Numbered from the stretch's first letter, positions 25,477 to 34,099 are shown. The stretch: DNA of 64,000 nucleotides from Flavicella sp964230805 (GCA_964230805.1 CAXRIA010000002.1:1-64000); one strand, 5' to 3'. Notes: a model not told the origin generated them from the sequence alone. Numbers and translations: made by a program.

Positions 25477-25932
25477 ATGAACTTCAAAAAATTATTTTTT
25501 ACTTTACTTCTGTTCCTACCTATTCTTTTGAGTGCGCAAGAAAAAGTTCTCAAAAGCCAAGAAGAATGGAAGGAAATACTAACTCCCATGCAATTTTATA
25601 TTTTAAGAGAAAAAGGCACGGAACGTCCAAGCACAGGTGAATTTGACAAGCATTTTGAAAAAGGTATTTATCAATGTGCTGGATGCAAAACGATCTTGTT
25701 TTCATCCAAAAATAAATACGACGCTCATTGCGGTTGGCCTTCCTTTGATCAATTTTTAAACCAATCTATCCAAGAGCGAGAAGACAACCGTTACGGCTGG
25801 AAACGCACAGAGGTTATCTGTGCGACTTGTGAAGGCCATTTGGGCCACGTTTTCAATGACGGCCCCGTCAAAACAACCGGTAAAAGATATTGCATCAATT
25901 CTGCAGCCTTGCAGTTTACAAAACAACCCTAA
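25477..25932 (+). CDS. msrB: exported peptide-methionine (R)-S-oxide reductase
   Basis: A 151-residue MsrB that repairs methionine-R-sulfoxide in proteins. A signal peptide covers residues 1-21 (LFFTLLLFLPILLSAQ), so the enzyme is periplasmic. The zinc site is C67-x-x-C70 and C115-x-x-C118; the catalytic cysteine is C139 in the RYCINSAAL motif; HCGWPSF and GHLGHVF are conserved. The next gene, 20 nt downstream, is a cytosolic MsrB paralogue, so the two provide repair on both sides of the membrane. Reductant for the exported copy is unknown; no thioredoxin-like gene is next to it. Confidence 0.93.
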   Translation: MNFKKLFFTLLLFLPILLSAQEKVLKSQEEWKEILTPMQFYILREKGTERPSTGEFDKHFEKGIYQCAGCKTILFSSKNKYDAHCGWPSFDQFLNQSIQEREDNRYGWKRTEVICATCEGHLGHVFNDGPVKTTGKRYCINSAALQFTKQP

Positions 25933-25951
25933 CTATTGAAATAGAAATTAT

Positions 25952-26332
25952 ATGTCAAAAAAACAAAGTACGGAAGAATGGAAAAGGCAACTGAGCCCAG
26001 AGGAATTTCGCATCTTACGCGAAAAAGGGACAGAAATGCCACACACAGGAAAATACAATTTGCACTTTGAAAAAGGAACCTATTCATGCAAAGGTTGCGG
26101 TACAGATTTGTTTGAATCGGATGCTAAATTTAACGCGCATTGTGGCTGGCCTTCTTTTGACAAGGCAATTAAAGACAGTATTCGATATGAAAAAGACAGA
26201 TCTCATGGCATGATTCGCGTGGAGATTATTTGCAACGCATGTGATGGTCATCTCGGACATGTTTTTGAAGATGGCCCCACAGATACAGGCTTAAGATACT
26301 GTGTCAATTCTGCTTCAATTCAATTCAAATAA
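25952..26332 (+). CDS. msrB: cytosolic peptide-methionine (R)-S-oxide reductase
   Basis: A 126-residue MsrB without signal peptide. It has the structural zinc cysteines C46/C49 and C94/C97, the catalytic C117 in LRYCVNSAS, and the HCGWPSFD and CDGHLGHVFEDGP signatures. It is about half identical to the exported copy directly upstream by eye, pointing to tandem duplication and divergence of location. It uses thioredoxin in related bacteria. A weak terminator-like hairpin follows at 26347-26376. Confidence 0.95.
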   Translation: MSKKQSTEEWKRQLSPEEFRILREKGTEMPHTGKYNLHFEKGTYSCKGCGTDLFESDAKFNAHCGWPSFDKAIKDSIRYEKDRSHGMIRVEIICNACDGHLGHVFEDGPTDTGLRYCVNSASIQFK

Positions 26333-26346
26333 AAAAGCATCAAAAT

Positions 26347-26376
26347 AAAAAGGAAAACTTTTTGCAATACCTTTTT
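26347..26376 (+). terminator. possible weak terminator after msrB pair
   Basis: AAAAAGG and CCTTTTT can pair over a 16-nt loop, ending in TTTTT. The stem has only two G-C pairs, so termination strength is doubtful. Confidence 0.35.
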
Positions 26377-26400
26377 CACACGGCGTGTATGGCTACGGAT

Positions 26401-26437
26401 GCGTTGTTTGATAATCCCTGTTTCTTTCAAACAACGC
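26401..26437 (+). other. long perfect inverted repeat upstream of ffh
   Basis: GCGTTGTTTGA (26401-26411) and TCAAACAACGC (26427-26437) form a perfect 11-bp stem with a 15-nt loop. It is not followed by a T-run on either strand, so it is not a standard terminator. It lies about 85 nt before the ffh promoter and could be an RNA structure or operator; unassigned. Confidence 0.45.
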
Positions 26438-26520
26438 TCCCTAAAAAAATAAAACAAAAAAAGTTTTCATTCCACAATTCTTTACTTTGAGAACTCGTTG
26501 ATTATTTACCAATTCTCGCT

Positions 26521-26550
26521 TTGAGAACTAAAGGCTTTCTTTTATCTTTG
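26521..26550 (+). promoter_or_regulatory. promoter of ffh
   Basis: TTG at 26521-26523, a 19-nt spacer and TATCTTTG at 26543-26550 match the Bacteroidota promoter exactly; ATG at 26573. The sequence CTTTGAGAACT occurs twice here (about 26486 and 26519), so a second -33 element may exist. Confidence 0.75.
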
Positions 26551-26572
26551 TTGCTTAAAATTTAGTAGACAA

Positions 26573-27901
26573 ATGTTTCAAAACTTAAGCGATAAATTAG
26601 ACAAAGCATTGCATGTTCTTAAAGGACATGGAAAAATTACGGAAGTAAATGTTGCGGAAACCTTAAAAGAGGTTCGTAGAGCATTGATCAATGCAGATGT
26701 AAATTTCAAAATCGCGAAAGAATTCACTACGAAAGTAAAAAACAAAGCACTAGGCGCAAATGTGTTAACTACACTGAATCCTAGCCAACTACTCGTTAAA
26801 ATCGTAAAAGACGAACTGACCGATTTGATGGGAGGTGAAACAGTAGGCGTAAATCTCTCGGGAAACCCAACTGTCATCTTAATGTCCGGATTGCAAGGTT
26901 CAGGTAAAACCACTTTTTCGGGAAAGCTTGCCAATTATTTAACGACGAAAAAAAACAAATCTGTTTTACTCGTTGGGTGTGATGTTTACAGACCTGCAGC
27001 CATCAACCAACTTCAAGTAGTTGGTGAGCAAATAGGTGTTGAAGTTTATGCAGAAGAAGGAAATCAAAATCCTGTAGAAATATCTCTAAACGCCTTAAAA
27101 CACGCGAAAGCAACAGGTAAAAATACAGTCATTATAGATACCGCGGGACGATTGGCCGTTGATGAGGAGATGATGACCGAAATATCAAACATACACAAGG
27201 CTGTTTCTCCTCAAGAGACGTTGTTTGTAGTGGATTCCATGACTGGACAAGATGCGGTAAACACGGCAAAGGCTTTCAATGATTTGTTAAACTTTGACGG
27301 GGTGGTCCTAACAAAACTAGATGGTGACACCCGTGGTGGGGCAGCATTATCTATTAAATCTGTAGTCAACAAACCGATCAAATTCATCGGAACGGGCGAA
27401 AAAATGGAAGCACTTGATGTTTTCTACCCAGACCGTATGGCAGATCGTATTCTAGGAATGGGCGATGTGGTTTCCTTGGTGGAAAGAGCGCAAGAACAAT
27501 ACGATGAAGAAGAAGCTAGAAAAATTCACAAAAAGATTGCTAAAAATCAATTTGGCTTTGACGACTTTTTATCACAGATTCAACAAATCAAGAAAATGGG
27601 TAACATGAAAGATTTGATGGGGATGATTCCAGGCGCAGGAAAGATGATGAAAAATATTGACATTGACGACGATGCCTTCAAAGGAATTGAGGCGATCATT
27701 CATTCCATGACCCCCAAGGAAAGATCGGAACCCAAAACCATCAATGCCAGCCGAAAAAAGCGGATTGCCAAAGGTTCCGGAACGAGTATTCAAGAAGTCA
27801 ACGCACTCATGAAGCAATTCAATCAAATGAGTAAAATGATGAAAATGATGCAAGGTGGCGGTGGCAGAAAAATGATGCAAATGATGAAAGGAATGCAATA
27901 A
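26573..27901 (+). CDS. ffh: signal recognition particle protein
   Basis: A 442-residue SRP54-type GTPase that binds signal sequences and SRP RNA and delivers ribosomes to FtsY at the membrane. The N domain spans residues 1-90. The G domain has the P-loop GLQGSGKTT near 106-114, DVYRPAAINQL, DTAGR near 187 and TKLDGDTRGG near 245. The C-terminal M domain (about 300-442) is Met-rich and ends in a run of Met, Gly and Lys, the signal-peptide groove. Length and architecture are normal. It is followed by folD with a 50-nt gap. No SRP RNA gene was recognised next to it. Confidence 0.97.
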   Translation: MFQNLSDKLDKALHVLKGHGKITEVNVAETLKEVRRALINADVNFKIAKEFTTKVKNKALGANVLTTLNPSQLLVKIVKDELTDLMGGETVGVNLSGNPTVILMSGLQGSGKTTFSGKLANYLTTKKNKSVLLVGCDVYRPAAINQLQVVGEQIGVEVYAEEGNQNPVEISLNALKHAKATGKNTVIIDTAGRLAVDEEMMTEISNIHKAVSPQETLFVVDSMTGQDAVNTAKAFNDLLNFDGVVLTKLDGDTRGGAALSIKSVVNKPIKFIGTGEKMEALDVFYPDRMADRILGMGDVVSLVERAQEQYDEEEARKIHKKIAKNQFGFDDFLSQIQQIKKMGNMKDLMGMIPGAGKMMKNIDIDDDAFKGIEAIIHSMTPKERSEPKTINASRKKRIAKGSGTSIQEVNALMKQFNQMSKMMKMMQGGGGRKMMQMMKGMQ

Positions 27902-27951
27902 AGAATGTGATTTCTTTCTTTTTAATAAAACATTAAAAAAACAACGCAAAC

Positions 27952-28830
27952 ATGGTAATTCTAGACGGAAAACAAACCTCTTCAGACATTAAAAAAGAAA
28001 TTTCGGTTTCAGTTGCTGCACTAAAAAAACAAGGTAAAAAAACACCTCACTTAGCTGCCGTTCTTGTCGGTAATGATGGCGCAAGTATGACCTATGTTGG
28101 CGCGAAAGTGAAAGCATGCGAACTCGTTGGTTTTGAATCCACTTTGATAGAACTACCAGATACCACCTCTGAAAAAGAGCTATTGCAAGAAATTGAAAAT
28201 CTGAACAACAACAACGCCATCGATGGTTTTATCATTCAATTGCCTTTGCCAAAGCATATTGATGAACAAAAAATATTAATGGCGGTTCACCCAGACAAAG
28301 ATGTAGACGGTTTTCACCCTGTGAATGTTGGTAAAATGGCCTTAGAATTGCCCACTTTTCTACCTGCAACACCTTATGGAATTATAGAGTTGCTAGAACG
28401 ATACAATGTTGAAACATCTGGCAAAAATGTGGTGGTCATAGGCCGTAGTCACATTGTAGGACGTCCTATGAGTATCTTACTAAGTCAGAAGAGAACCGCA
28501 GGTGATGCCACCGTGACCCTTACCCACAGCCGCACAAAAGACTTAAAATCAATTACTCAAAAAGCAGACATTGTTGTTGCTGCGCTGGGAATTGCCGAGT
28601 TTTTAACTGGCGACATGGTAAAAGACGGCGCAACCATCATAGATGTTGGAATCACACGCATAGAAGATGCATCCAAAAAAAGAGGTTTCAGACTTGCAGG
28701 AGACGTACATTTTGAAAGCGTTGCCCCAAAAGCTTCGTTCATAACGCCTGTACCTGGAGGTGTCGGACCCATGACAATTGCCATGCTGCTAAAAAACACA
28801 TTACTCGCTTGCACTAGAAAAGTGCAATAA
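27952..28830 (+). CDS. folD: bifunctional methylenetetrahydrofolate dehydrogenase/cyclohydrolase
   Basis: A 292-residue FolD that interconverts 5,10-methylene-THF, 5,10-methenyl-THF and 10-formyl-THF in the cytoplasm. Motifs: VGNDGASMTYVGAKVKACE (near 38-56, with the catalytic Lys), GFIIQLPLPKH near 95, PDKDVDGFHPVNVG near 120, and the NADP site VVVIGRSHIVGRP near 163; the C-terminal TPVPGGVGPMT is also present. Length matches the family. It is convergent with trmH. GcvT, another one-carbon enzyme, is at 39.3 kb. Confidence 0.97.
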   Translation: MVILDGKQTSSDIKKEISVSVAALKKQGKKTPHLAAVLVGNDGASMTYVGAKVKACELVGFESTLIELPDTTSEKELLQEIENLNNNNAIDGFIIQLPLPKHIDEQKILMAVHPDKDVDGFHPVNVGKMALELPTFLPATPYGIIELLERYNVETSGKNVVVIGRSHIVGRPMSILLSQKRTAGDATVTLTHSRTKDLKSITQKADIVVAALGIAEFLTGDMVKDGATIIDVGITRIEDASKKRGFRLAGDVHFESVAPKASFITPVPGGVGPMTIAMLLKNTLLACTRKVQ

Positions 28831-28856
28831 TCGCAACCCTGCCTTAAGAAAGCCAA

Positions 28857-29528
28857 CTATTTTATTTTTTCGTCATAATGTTGCAGAATCTTTCGAATGC
28901 TCTTGATTGATTTCTGTAGCCATTGACCGTAAATTACTTTTTTTTCTGCCTCGGTTAACTTCCAGTCGACTTCCGTATTCCTGATTCGTGCAGTGACGTC
29001 CTGCAATACAATGGCTGCCGCCACAGAGACATTCAAACTTTCTGTAAAACCATACATCGGAATTTTTAAATGACCGTCGGCTTGTTTCAGCATCATTTCT
29101 GAGACGCCCTCTTTTTCTACGCCAAATACAAAAGCTGATTTTTTAGACACATCAAAATCTGCAACAAAATTTGATTTTTCATGAGGTGTTGTTGCTATAA
29201 TTTGGTACCCTTTTTCTTTCACAGCATCAATGCATGTTTGGGTATTGTGTTCGAGGTTGTTGTATCGATGAAAGGTCAACCATTTCTGAGAGCCCTTCCC
29301 TACTTGATTTGACACGTACGTTTTGTATTTATTTTCAATAATATGTAGATCTTGAATTCCAAAAACATCACAACTACGGGTGATTGCACTGGTGTTGTGT
29401 TTTTGATACAAATCTTCTAAAATTACGGTAAAATGACGTGTACGGTTGTCCAAAACATTCTTAAAAACCGCTTGTCGTTTTTCCGTCACAAATTGCTCTA
29501 AATACGCTATTAACTTTGGATCGTACAT
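28857..29528 (-). CDS. trmH: TrmH-family RNA 2'-O-methyltransferase
   Basis: A 223-residue SPOUT methyltransferase like tRNA (Gm18) 2'-O-methyltransferase TrmH. It has an N-terminal helical extension (about 1-30), the NTSAITRSCDVFGIQDLHI stretch with the catalytic Arg/Asn region near 44-60, the SAM knot FVFGVEKEGVSE near 130-141, and the closing PMYGFTESLNVSVAAAIVL motif. The extended C-terminal tail is typical of TrmH. It lies 3 nt after the DUF6495-like gene on the same strand, hence operon. Target position G18 of tRNA is inferred from family resemblance. Confidence 0.85.
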   Translation of the reverse strand: MYDPKLIAYLEQFVTEKRQAVFKNVLDNRTRHFTVILEDLYQKHNTSAITRSCDVFGIQDLHIIENKYKTYVSNQVGKGSQKWLTFHRYNNLEHNTQTCIDAVKEKGYQIIATTPHEKSNFVADFDVSKKSAFVFGVEKEGVSEMMLKQADGHLKIPMYGFTESLNVSVAAAIVLQDVTARIRNTEVDWKLTEAEKKVIYGQWLQKSIKSIRKILQHYDEKIK

Positions 29529-29531
29529 ACC

Positions 29532-30005
29532 TTACTTCTTTATAATTTTTGCAGCCGCACCGTACAATTTTCCATCCGTCACTACAGCTCCCTTTTCTAT
29601 CAAGTCAAAAATCTCAAGATTCCGCTCCTTTGCATAATTCTTGTGCGCATAAAAATAAGAAAGACTCTCGTCCGCGGCATTTTCAATCAACCAAGAAAGC
29701 CCTTTTTTAGTCTGAAAATTAATAGAAGCGTTGCTGGTCTTTATCAAAATACGTTCGATTTGTGTGGCTTGTGTTCGAAACAAGTTGATACTTTGTTTTG
29801 AAAAATGCTCCACGTATTCTGCCTTGTCTAAAACGCGCTCCCAGACCACATCACTAAAAATATTCATTTCCTCCGCAGCTACCTCAGGCTTCTCTTTTTT
29901 CAGATTTTTCCATTCCTCCGCATCTATTTTTTGTGAAGCTAAAAAACGGGCAAATTCCACGTGCAATTCTTCAAATTGCTCTTTCGTAAGTTGTCTGTAT
30001 TTCAT
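29532..30005 (-). CDS. DUF6495-like conserved protein
   Basis: A 157-residue soluble protein of unknown function found widely in Bacteroidota, which I associate with DUF6495 from memory. It starts MKYRQLTKEQFEELHVEF and is largely alpha-helical by composition, with an acidic middle (WKNLKKEKPEVAAEE), an EYVEHFSKQSI helix and a C-terminal AAAKIIKK. There is no catalytic motif I can name. It is transcribed with trmH (3-nt gap), which may hint at RNA- or translation-related work, but that is inference. Start at ATG 30003-30005; a longer frame to 30029 adds eight residues with no family support. Confidence 0.7.
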   Translation of the reverse strand: MKYRQLTKEQFEELHVEFARFLASQKIDAEEWKNLKKEKPEVAAEEMNIFSDVVWERVLDKAEYVEHFSKQSINLFRTQATQIERILIKTSNASINFQTKKGLSWLIENAADESLSYFYAHKNYAKERNLEIFDLIEKGAVVTDGKLYGAAAKIIKK

Positions 30006-30053
30006 TCGTTTGTGTTTAAACGCTGACAATATCCAATTGGACTGTAAATTTCA

Positions 30054-30091
30054 CAAAAAAAATCCACCTACTCAAAAAATGAGAGGTGGAT
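30054..30091 (-). terminator. intrinsic terminator of the rpsF-rpsR-rplI operon
   Basis: On the minus strand ATCCACCT and AGGTGGAT pair, with an inner CTCA/TGAG stem, a T-rich loop, and an immediately following run of eight T. It stands 22 nt after the rplI stop. Confidence 0.85.
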
Positions 30092-30112
30092 CGTATTTGC
30101 GTACAATTAAAA

Positions 30113-30559
30113 TTACTCAGCGATAATTTCAAAAGAAAATTCAGCAACAACGGTTCTGTGCAATCTTGCAACCGCTTGGTACTTCCCTGTTCTTTTAATC
30201 AATCCACCTGTAACTTTGATGTATTTCTTTTCAACTTCAATTCCTGCCTTTGCAATGGCCTCAGCAACATCTGCATTGGAAACAGAACCGAACAACTTCG
30301 TTCCTTCACCAACCTTAGCAGCAATTTTAATTTCTAATTCTTTGATTGAATTCGCTACTTTGGTAGCATCTTCAACGACCTTTACTTCTTTGAAAGCACG
30401 TTGCTTCAAAGTCTCAGCCAACACCTTTTTAGCAGAACTTGTTGCTAAAACAGCATGTCCTTGAGGAATCAAAAAATTTCTTCCGTATCCGTTTTTAACA
30501 GCTACGATATCATCTTTAAAACCTAAGTTTTCTACGTCTTTTTTTAATATAACTTCCAT
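30113..30559 (-). CDS. rplI: 50S ribosomal protein L9
   Basis: L9 (148 residues) binds domain V/L1-stalk region of 23S rRNA and limits ribosome slippage. The N-domain MEVILKKDVENLGFKDDIV, a VKNGYGRNFLIPQGHAV stretch with the family's signature, a long connecting helix and the C-domain (LFGSVSNADVAEAI, ending VAEFSFEII) are all present. Last gene of the operon; terminator at 30054-30091. Confidence 0.97.
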   Translation of the reverse strand: MEVILKKDVENLGFKDDIVAVKNGYGRNFLIPQGHAVLATSSAKKVLAETLKQRAFKEVKVVEDATKVANSIKELEIKIAAKVGEGTKLFGSVSNADVAEAIAKAGIEVEKKYIKVTGGLIKRTGKYQAVARLHRTVVAEFSFEIIAE

Positions 30560-30574
30560 CTCGTATCTGCTTTA

Positions 30575-30871
30575 TTATTTTAATAAATCTCCAACATATG
30601 GCATCAAAGCCAAGTGACGTGCTCTCTTAATAGCTACAGACACTTTACGTTGGTATTTTAAAGAGGTTCCTGTCAAACGACGTGGTAATATTTTACCTTG
30701 CTCGTTTACCAAATACATCAAGAAATCAGCATCTTTGTAATCAATATACTTAATTCCTTTTTTCTTAAATCTACAGTATTTCGCTTCTTTTTTAGTATCG
30801 ATATCTAGCGGAGTCAGGTATCTTACATCTCCTTGTTTTCCTCCTTTTGCTTGTTGATCAATTGACGCCAT
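30575..30871 (-). CDS. rpsR: 30S ribosomal protein S18
   Basis: S18 (98 residues) binds the platform of 16S rRNA next to S6. The conserved KKGIKYIDYKDADFLMYLV stretch and the LPRRLTGTSLKYQRKVSVAI region with basic RNA-contacting residues are present; the tail ends LALMPYVGD. It is longer at the N-terminus than in Escherichia coli, as usual in Bacteroidota. Sits between rpsF (5-nt gap) and rplI (15-nt gap). Confidence 0.97.
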   Translation of the reverse strand: MASIDQQAKGGKQGDVRYLTPLDIDTKKEAKYCRFKKKGIKYIDYKDADFLMYLVNEQGKILPRRLTGTSLKYQRKVSVAIKRARHLALMPYVGDLLK

Positions 30872-30876
30872 AATTC

Positions 30877-31218
30877 TTAGTTTTTAGCAGATTTAACACG
30901 TTCTCTTCTTTTTTCAGCCCAAGCGGCAGCATGTTTGTCTAATTTTACCGTCAAATAACGCATCACACTATCGTCTCTTCTGAATTCCAATTCAAATGCA
31001 GCCAAATTTGCTCCTTCTAAATTGAACTCAAACAAATGGTAAAACCCACTTTTTTTCTTTTGAATTGGGTAGGCTAATTTTTTAAGCCCCCAGTCTTCTT
31101 TGTGAATCATCTTGGCACCTTTAGAAACAAGATAGTCTTCAAACTTCTGTACTGTTTCCTTTACCTGAACATCAGATAAAACGGGATTCAAAATGAAAAC
31201 AGTTTCGTAATGATTCAT
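30877..31218 (-). CDS. rpsF: 30S ribosomal protein S6
   Basis: S6 (113 residues) pairs with S18 on the small-subunit platform. It starts MNHYETVFILNPVLSD, then has WGLKKLAYPIQKKKSGFYHL, the family's hallmark, and FRRDDSVMRYLTVK. A basic tail (EKRRERVKSAKN) follows. First gene of the operon, read from the well-matched promoter at 31250-31279. Confidence 0.97.
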   Translation of the reverse strand: MNHYETVFILNPVLSDVQVKETVQKFEDYLVSKGAKMIHKEDWGLKKLAYPIQKKKSGFYHLFEFNLEGANLAAFELEFRRDDSVMRYLTVKLDKHAAAWAEKRRERVKSAKN

Positions 31219-31249
31219 AATTGTTGTTTTAAAATTATTTTTAAGGCTG

Positions 31250-31279
31250 CAAATATACGCTTAATTACTTAGCATACAA
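31250..31279 (-). promoter_or_regulatory. promoter of the rpsF-rpsR-rplI operon
   Basis: On the minus strand: TTG (31277-31279), exactly 19 nt, then TATATTTG (31250-31257), a textbook Bacteroidota promoter. The rpsF ATG is 32 nt downstream. Confidence 0.8.
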
Positions 31280-31436
31280 TAGCCTTTGTAAAGTTTTTTA
31301 ACAATTTTTTAATGGGTTTTAACTCACAAAGAAAACACACGACCACTCCCCTCAAGAAATCCGTAAAATATTTGCAAAAAACAGACCTGGCACAAAAAAT
31401 CATTCTTAGAAAAAAATACAATTCGTCAGAACTACT

Positions 31437-31444
31437 TATTTTTG
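31437..31444 (+). promoter_or_regulatory. -7 promoter box of pepT
   Basis: TATTTTTG, exact consensus, ends 17 nt before the pepT ATG at 31462. It lies inside the longer open frame (from 31312), so that extension is probably not translated. Confidence 0.5.
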
Positions 31445-31461
31445 CATCAAAGTATGGACCC

Positions 31462-32697
31462 ATGGAAAAAATTCTCAATCGCTTTTTAAAATATGTGCAA
31501 ATAGACACACAATCAGATCCTACAAATGCCGCGTTTCCGAGTAGTCAGAAACAATGGGAATTGGCAAAGCTATTGGCTGCTGAACTGAAAGATATTGGAA
31601 TGAGCGATGTTCATCTCGATGAAAACTGCTATCTCATGGCAACACTTCCGAGCAACCTGAATTACGAGGTACCCACCATTGGTTTTGTAGCACATATCGA
31701 TACCAGTCCCGATTTTTCTGGGACGAATGTAAATCCGCAAGTACACAAAAATTACGATGGAAAAGACATTGTATTGAATAAAGAAAAAAACATTGTTCTC
31801 TCTCCTGAATATTTTGAAGATTTGTTACAGTACAAGGGAAACACCCTCATCACAACAGATGGCACAACATTACTCGGAGCGGATGACAAAGCGGGCGTTA
31901 CAGAAATTGTATCTGCCATGGAATACTTTATCAACCATCCAGAAATCAAACATGGCAACATCAGAATCTGCTTTACGCCCGACGAAGAAGTTGGAAAAGG
32001 CGCACATTTGTTTGATGTTGAAAAATTTGGTGCAGCATGGGCATACACCATGGATGGCAGTGAAATTGGCGAATTGGAATATGAAAACTTCAACGCTGCC
32101 AGCGCCATTGTTACAATTGAAGGAAAAAGTGTGCATCCCGGCTACGCAAAAAACAAAATGATCAACTCAATCCAAATAGCGAATCAATTCATCTCCAAAC
32201 TTCCTTCGCAAGAGGTGCCCGAAAAAACATCGGGCTATGAAGGTTTTTTTCACTTACACACCATTGTCGGCGACATCGAAAAAACAAAATTAGAATATAT
32301 TATCAGAGACCACGACTTCGCTGTATTTGAAAAAAGAAAGCAACAGATACAAGCCATTGCAAAGGATTTAAACAAAAACCTAGAAAATCCCTGTATCACA
32401 GTTGAAATAAAAGACCAATACTACAATATGAAAGAAAAAATCAAGCCTGTCATGCATATTGTTGAAATTGCCGAAAACGCTATGAAACAAGCCAATATAA
32501 AACCCCTTATAAAAGCAATCAGAGGTGGCACAGACGGATCTCAATTATCCTACAAAGGCCTTCCCTGTCCAAATATTTTTGCAGGAGGACATAATTTTCA
32601 TGGCAAGTATGAATACATACCACTTGAATCTATGATAAAAGCAACGGAAGTCATTGTCAATATTGCAAAAATTGTCGCAAAAAAATACAGAGCTTAA
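31462..32697 (+). CDS. pepT: peptidase T (tripeptide aminopeptidase)
   Basis: A 411-residue M20-family dizinc aminopeptidase that releases N-terminal residues from tripeptides. Zinc ligands and motifs: FVAHIDTSPDFSG near 76-88, LLGADDKAG near 138 and CFTPDEEVGKGAHLFD near 174 with the catalytic Glu pair; a dimerisation domain follows, then IRGGTDGSQLSYKGLP and GGHNFHGKYEYIPLES near the end. The length is normal for PepT. The ATG at 31462 fits the promoter box at 31437-31444. Cytosolic; stands alone between the ribosomal operon and lysA. Confidence 0.93.
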   Translation: MEKILNRFLKYVQIDTQSDPTNAAFPSSQKQWELAKLLAAELKDIGMSDVHLDENCYLMATLPSNLNYEVPTIGFVAHIDTSPDFSGTNVNPQVHKNYDGKDIVLNKEKNIVLSPEYFEDLLQYKGNTLITTDGTTLLGADDKAGVTEIVSAMEYFINHPEIKHGNIRICFTPDEEVGKGAHLFDVEKFGAAWAYTMDGSEIGELEYENFNAASAIVTIEGKSVHPGYAKNKMINSIQIANQFISKLPSQEVPEKTSGYEGFFHLHTIVGDIEKTKLEYIIRDHDFAVFEKRKQQIQAIAKDLNKNLENPCITVEIKDQYYNMKEKIKPVMHIVEIAENAMKQANIKPLIKAIRGGTDGSQLSYKGLPCPNIFAGGHNFHGKYEYIPLESMIKATEVIVNIAKIVAKKYRA

Positions 32698-32830
32698 CAA
32701 AATAGTGGTAAAACTGTTTCTTTACACGATAAAAAAAAGAACCTGTAGAATCGTGGCAATTACACTTCAAGGCCTGCTGTTTAGAATTTAACAATTTGTA
32801 AAATCTTGATAAAATTCCTTAAAAACCTTC

Positions 32831-32858
32831 TTGGTTTTAAAGAATATTTGAATCTTTG
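32831..32858 (+). promoter_or_regulatory. promoter of lysA
   Basis: TTG at 32831-32833, a 17-nt spacer and AATCTTTG at 32851-32858 (one mismatch to TAnnTTTG); the lysA ATG is 23 nt downstream. Confidence 0.55.
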
Positions 32859-32880
32859 CCACATATTAAACACGAGAACA

Positions 32881-34089
32881 ATGGAAGCCCCCTTTTTAGA
32901 ATCACTAGCAAACAAATACGGTAGTCCACTTTATGTGTATGATGCTGCTAAAATAATTTCACAGTACGAGCGCATCACAAGCGCTTTTTCTGCGGTTAAA
33001 AACTTAAAAGTGCATTTTGCCACCAAAGCTTTGTCGAATATAAACATCTTAAAATTATTTAAGAATTTAGAGGCTGGACTCGACACTGTTTCCATTCAAG
33101 AGGTACTTACTGGCCTAGAAGCCGGTTTTGCTCCCCAAGATATTATATACACGCCAAATGGGGTGTCTTTGGAAGAAATCGAAAACGTGGCAAAAATGGG
33201 TGTCAAAATCAATATAGACAACTTGTCTATACTAGAGCAGTTCGGACACCATTACCCAACCATACCTGTGTGCGTACGTATCAATCCGCATATCATGGCT
33301 GGTGGTAATACAAAAATATCCGTCGGACATATCGATTCTAAATTTGGAATTTCAATACACCAAGTACCGCATATTTTGCGAATCGTAAAGAATACGAATA
33401 TGACCATCAACGGTGTTCATATGCATACGGGATCAGACATTTTAGATATCAACGTATTCTCGTCTGCAGCAGATTTGTTGTTTGACGTAGCCAAAGATTT
33501 CAAAGACTTAGAATTTATTGATTTAGGAAGTGGATTTAAAGTTCCTTACTACGAAGGAGCTGCGTCAACAGACATCGAAGAACTCGGCAAAGTATTGACT
33601 GCTCGATTCAATTCTTTTTGTAAAGAATACGGGAAGGATTTAACCTTGATGTTTGAACCAGGAAAATTCTTGGTAAGTGAAGCCGGAAAGTTTTTGGCAA
33701 AAGTAAATGTCGTAAAACAAACGACCTCAATGGTTTTTGCCGGCGTTGATAGTGGATTCAATCATTTGGCACGCCCCATGATGTACGATGCATATCATCA
33801 CATCACAAATATTTCCAATCCCAATGGCAAGGAAAGGTACTATTCCGTGGTGGGTTACATCTGTGAGACAGACACTTTTGGAATCAATCGTAAAATCAAC
33901 GAAATTTCAGAAGGAGATGTTTTGTGTTTTGACAATGCAGGTGCCTATTGCTTTTCAATGGCTTCGAATTACAACTCACGTTACAAGCCGGCAGAAGTGC
34001 TGGTCCATAAAGAAAAAGATTATTTGATTCGAAAAAGAGAGACGATGCAAGATATCTTGAAAAATCAAGTCATTGTTGATTTGGAATAA
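32881..34089 (+). CDS. lysA: diaminopimelate decarboxylase
   Basis: LysA removes CO2 from meso-diaminopimelate to give lysine, using pyridoxal phosphate. The 402-residue protein has the PLP-binding Lys in VHFATKAL near 42-49, KFGISIHQVP near 158, the VHMHTGSDI motif near 181, GSGFKVPYYEG near 217, MFEPGKFLVSEAG near 257-270, and CETDTF and DNAGAYCFSMASNYN near the end, the last forming part of the active site. Length is normal. ATG 32881 is chosen over the frame's first ATG at 32806 on family length and the promoter at 32831-32858. A strong terminator follows. Lysine and threonine both come from aspartate; thrABC is next. Confidence 0.95.
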   Translation: MEAPFLESLANKYGSPLYVYDAAKIISQYERITSAFSAVKNLKVHFATKALSNINILKLFKNLEAGLDTVSIQEVLTGLEAGFAPQDIIYTPNGVSLEEIENVAKMGVKINIDNLSILEQFGHHYPTIPVCVRINPHIMAGGNTKISVGHIDSKFGISIHQVPHILRIVKNTNMTINGVHMHTGSDILDINVFSSAADLLFDVAKDFKDLEFIDLGSGFKVPYYEGAASTDIEELGKVLTARFNSFCKEYGKDLTLMFEPGKFLVSEAGKFLAKVNVVKQTTSMVFAGVDSGFNHLARPMMYDAYHHITNISNPNGKERYYSVVGYICETDTFGINRKINEISEGDVLCFDNAGAYCFSMASNYNSRYKPAEVLVHKEKDYLIRKRETMQDILKNQVIVDLE

Positions 34090-34099
34090 GAATAAGTAA

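Noticed and set aside
26333..26572. SRP RNA gene next to ffh
   Set aside because: The gap contains an inverted repeat but not the GGAA-type tetraloop and asymmetric-loop sequence of bacterial SRP RNA.
31312..31461. N-terminal extension of pepT
   Set aside because: The TATTTTTG box at 31437-31444 lies within it, and PepT normally starts at the ATG at 31462.
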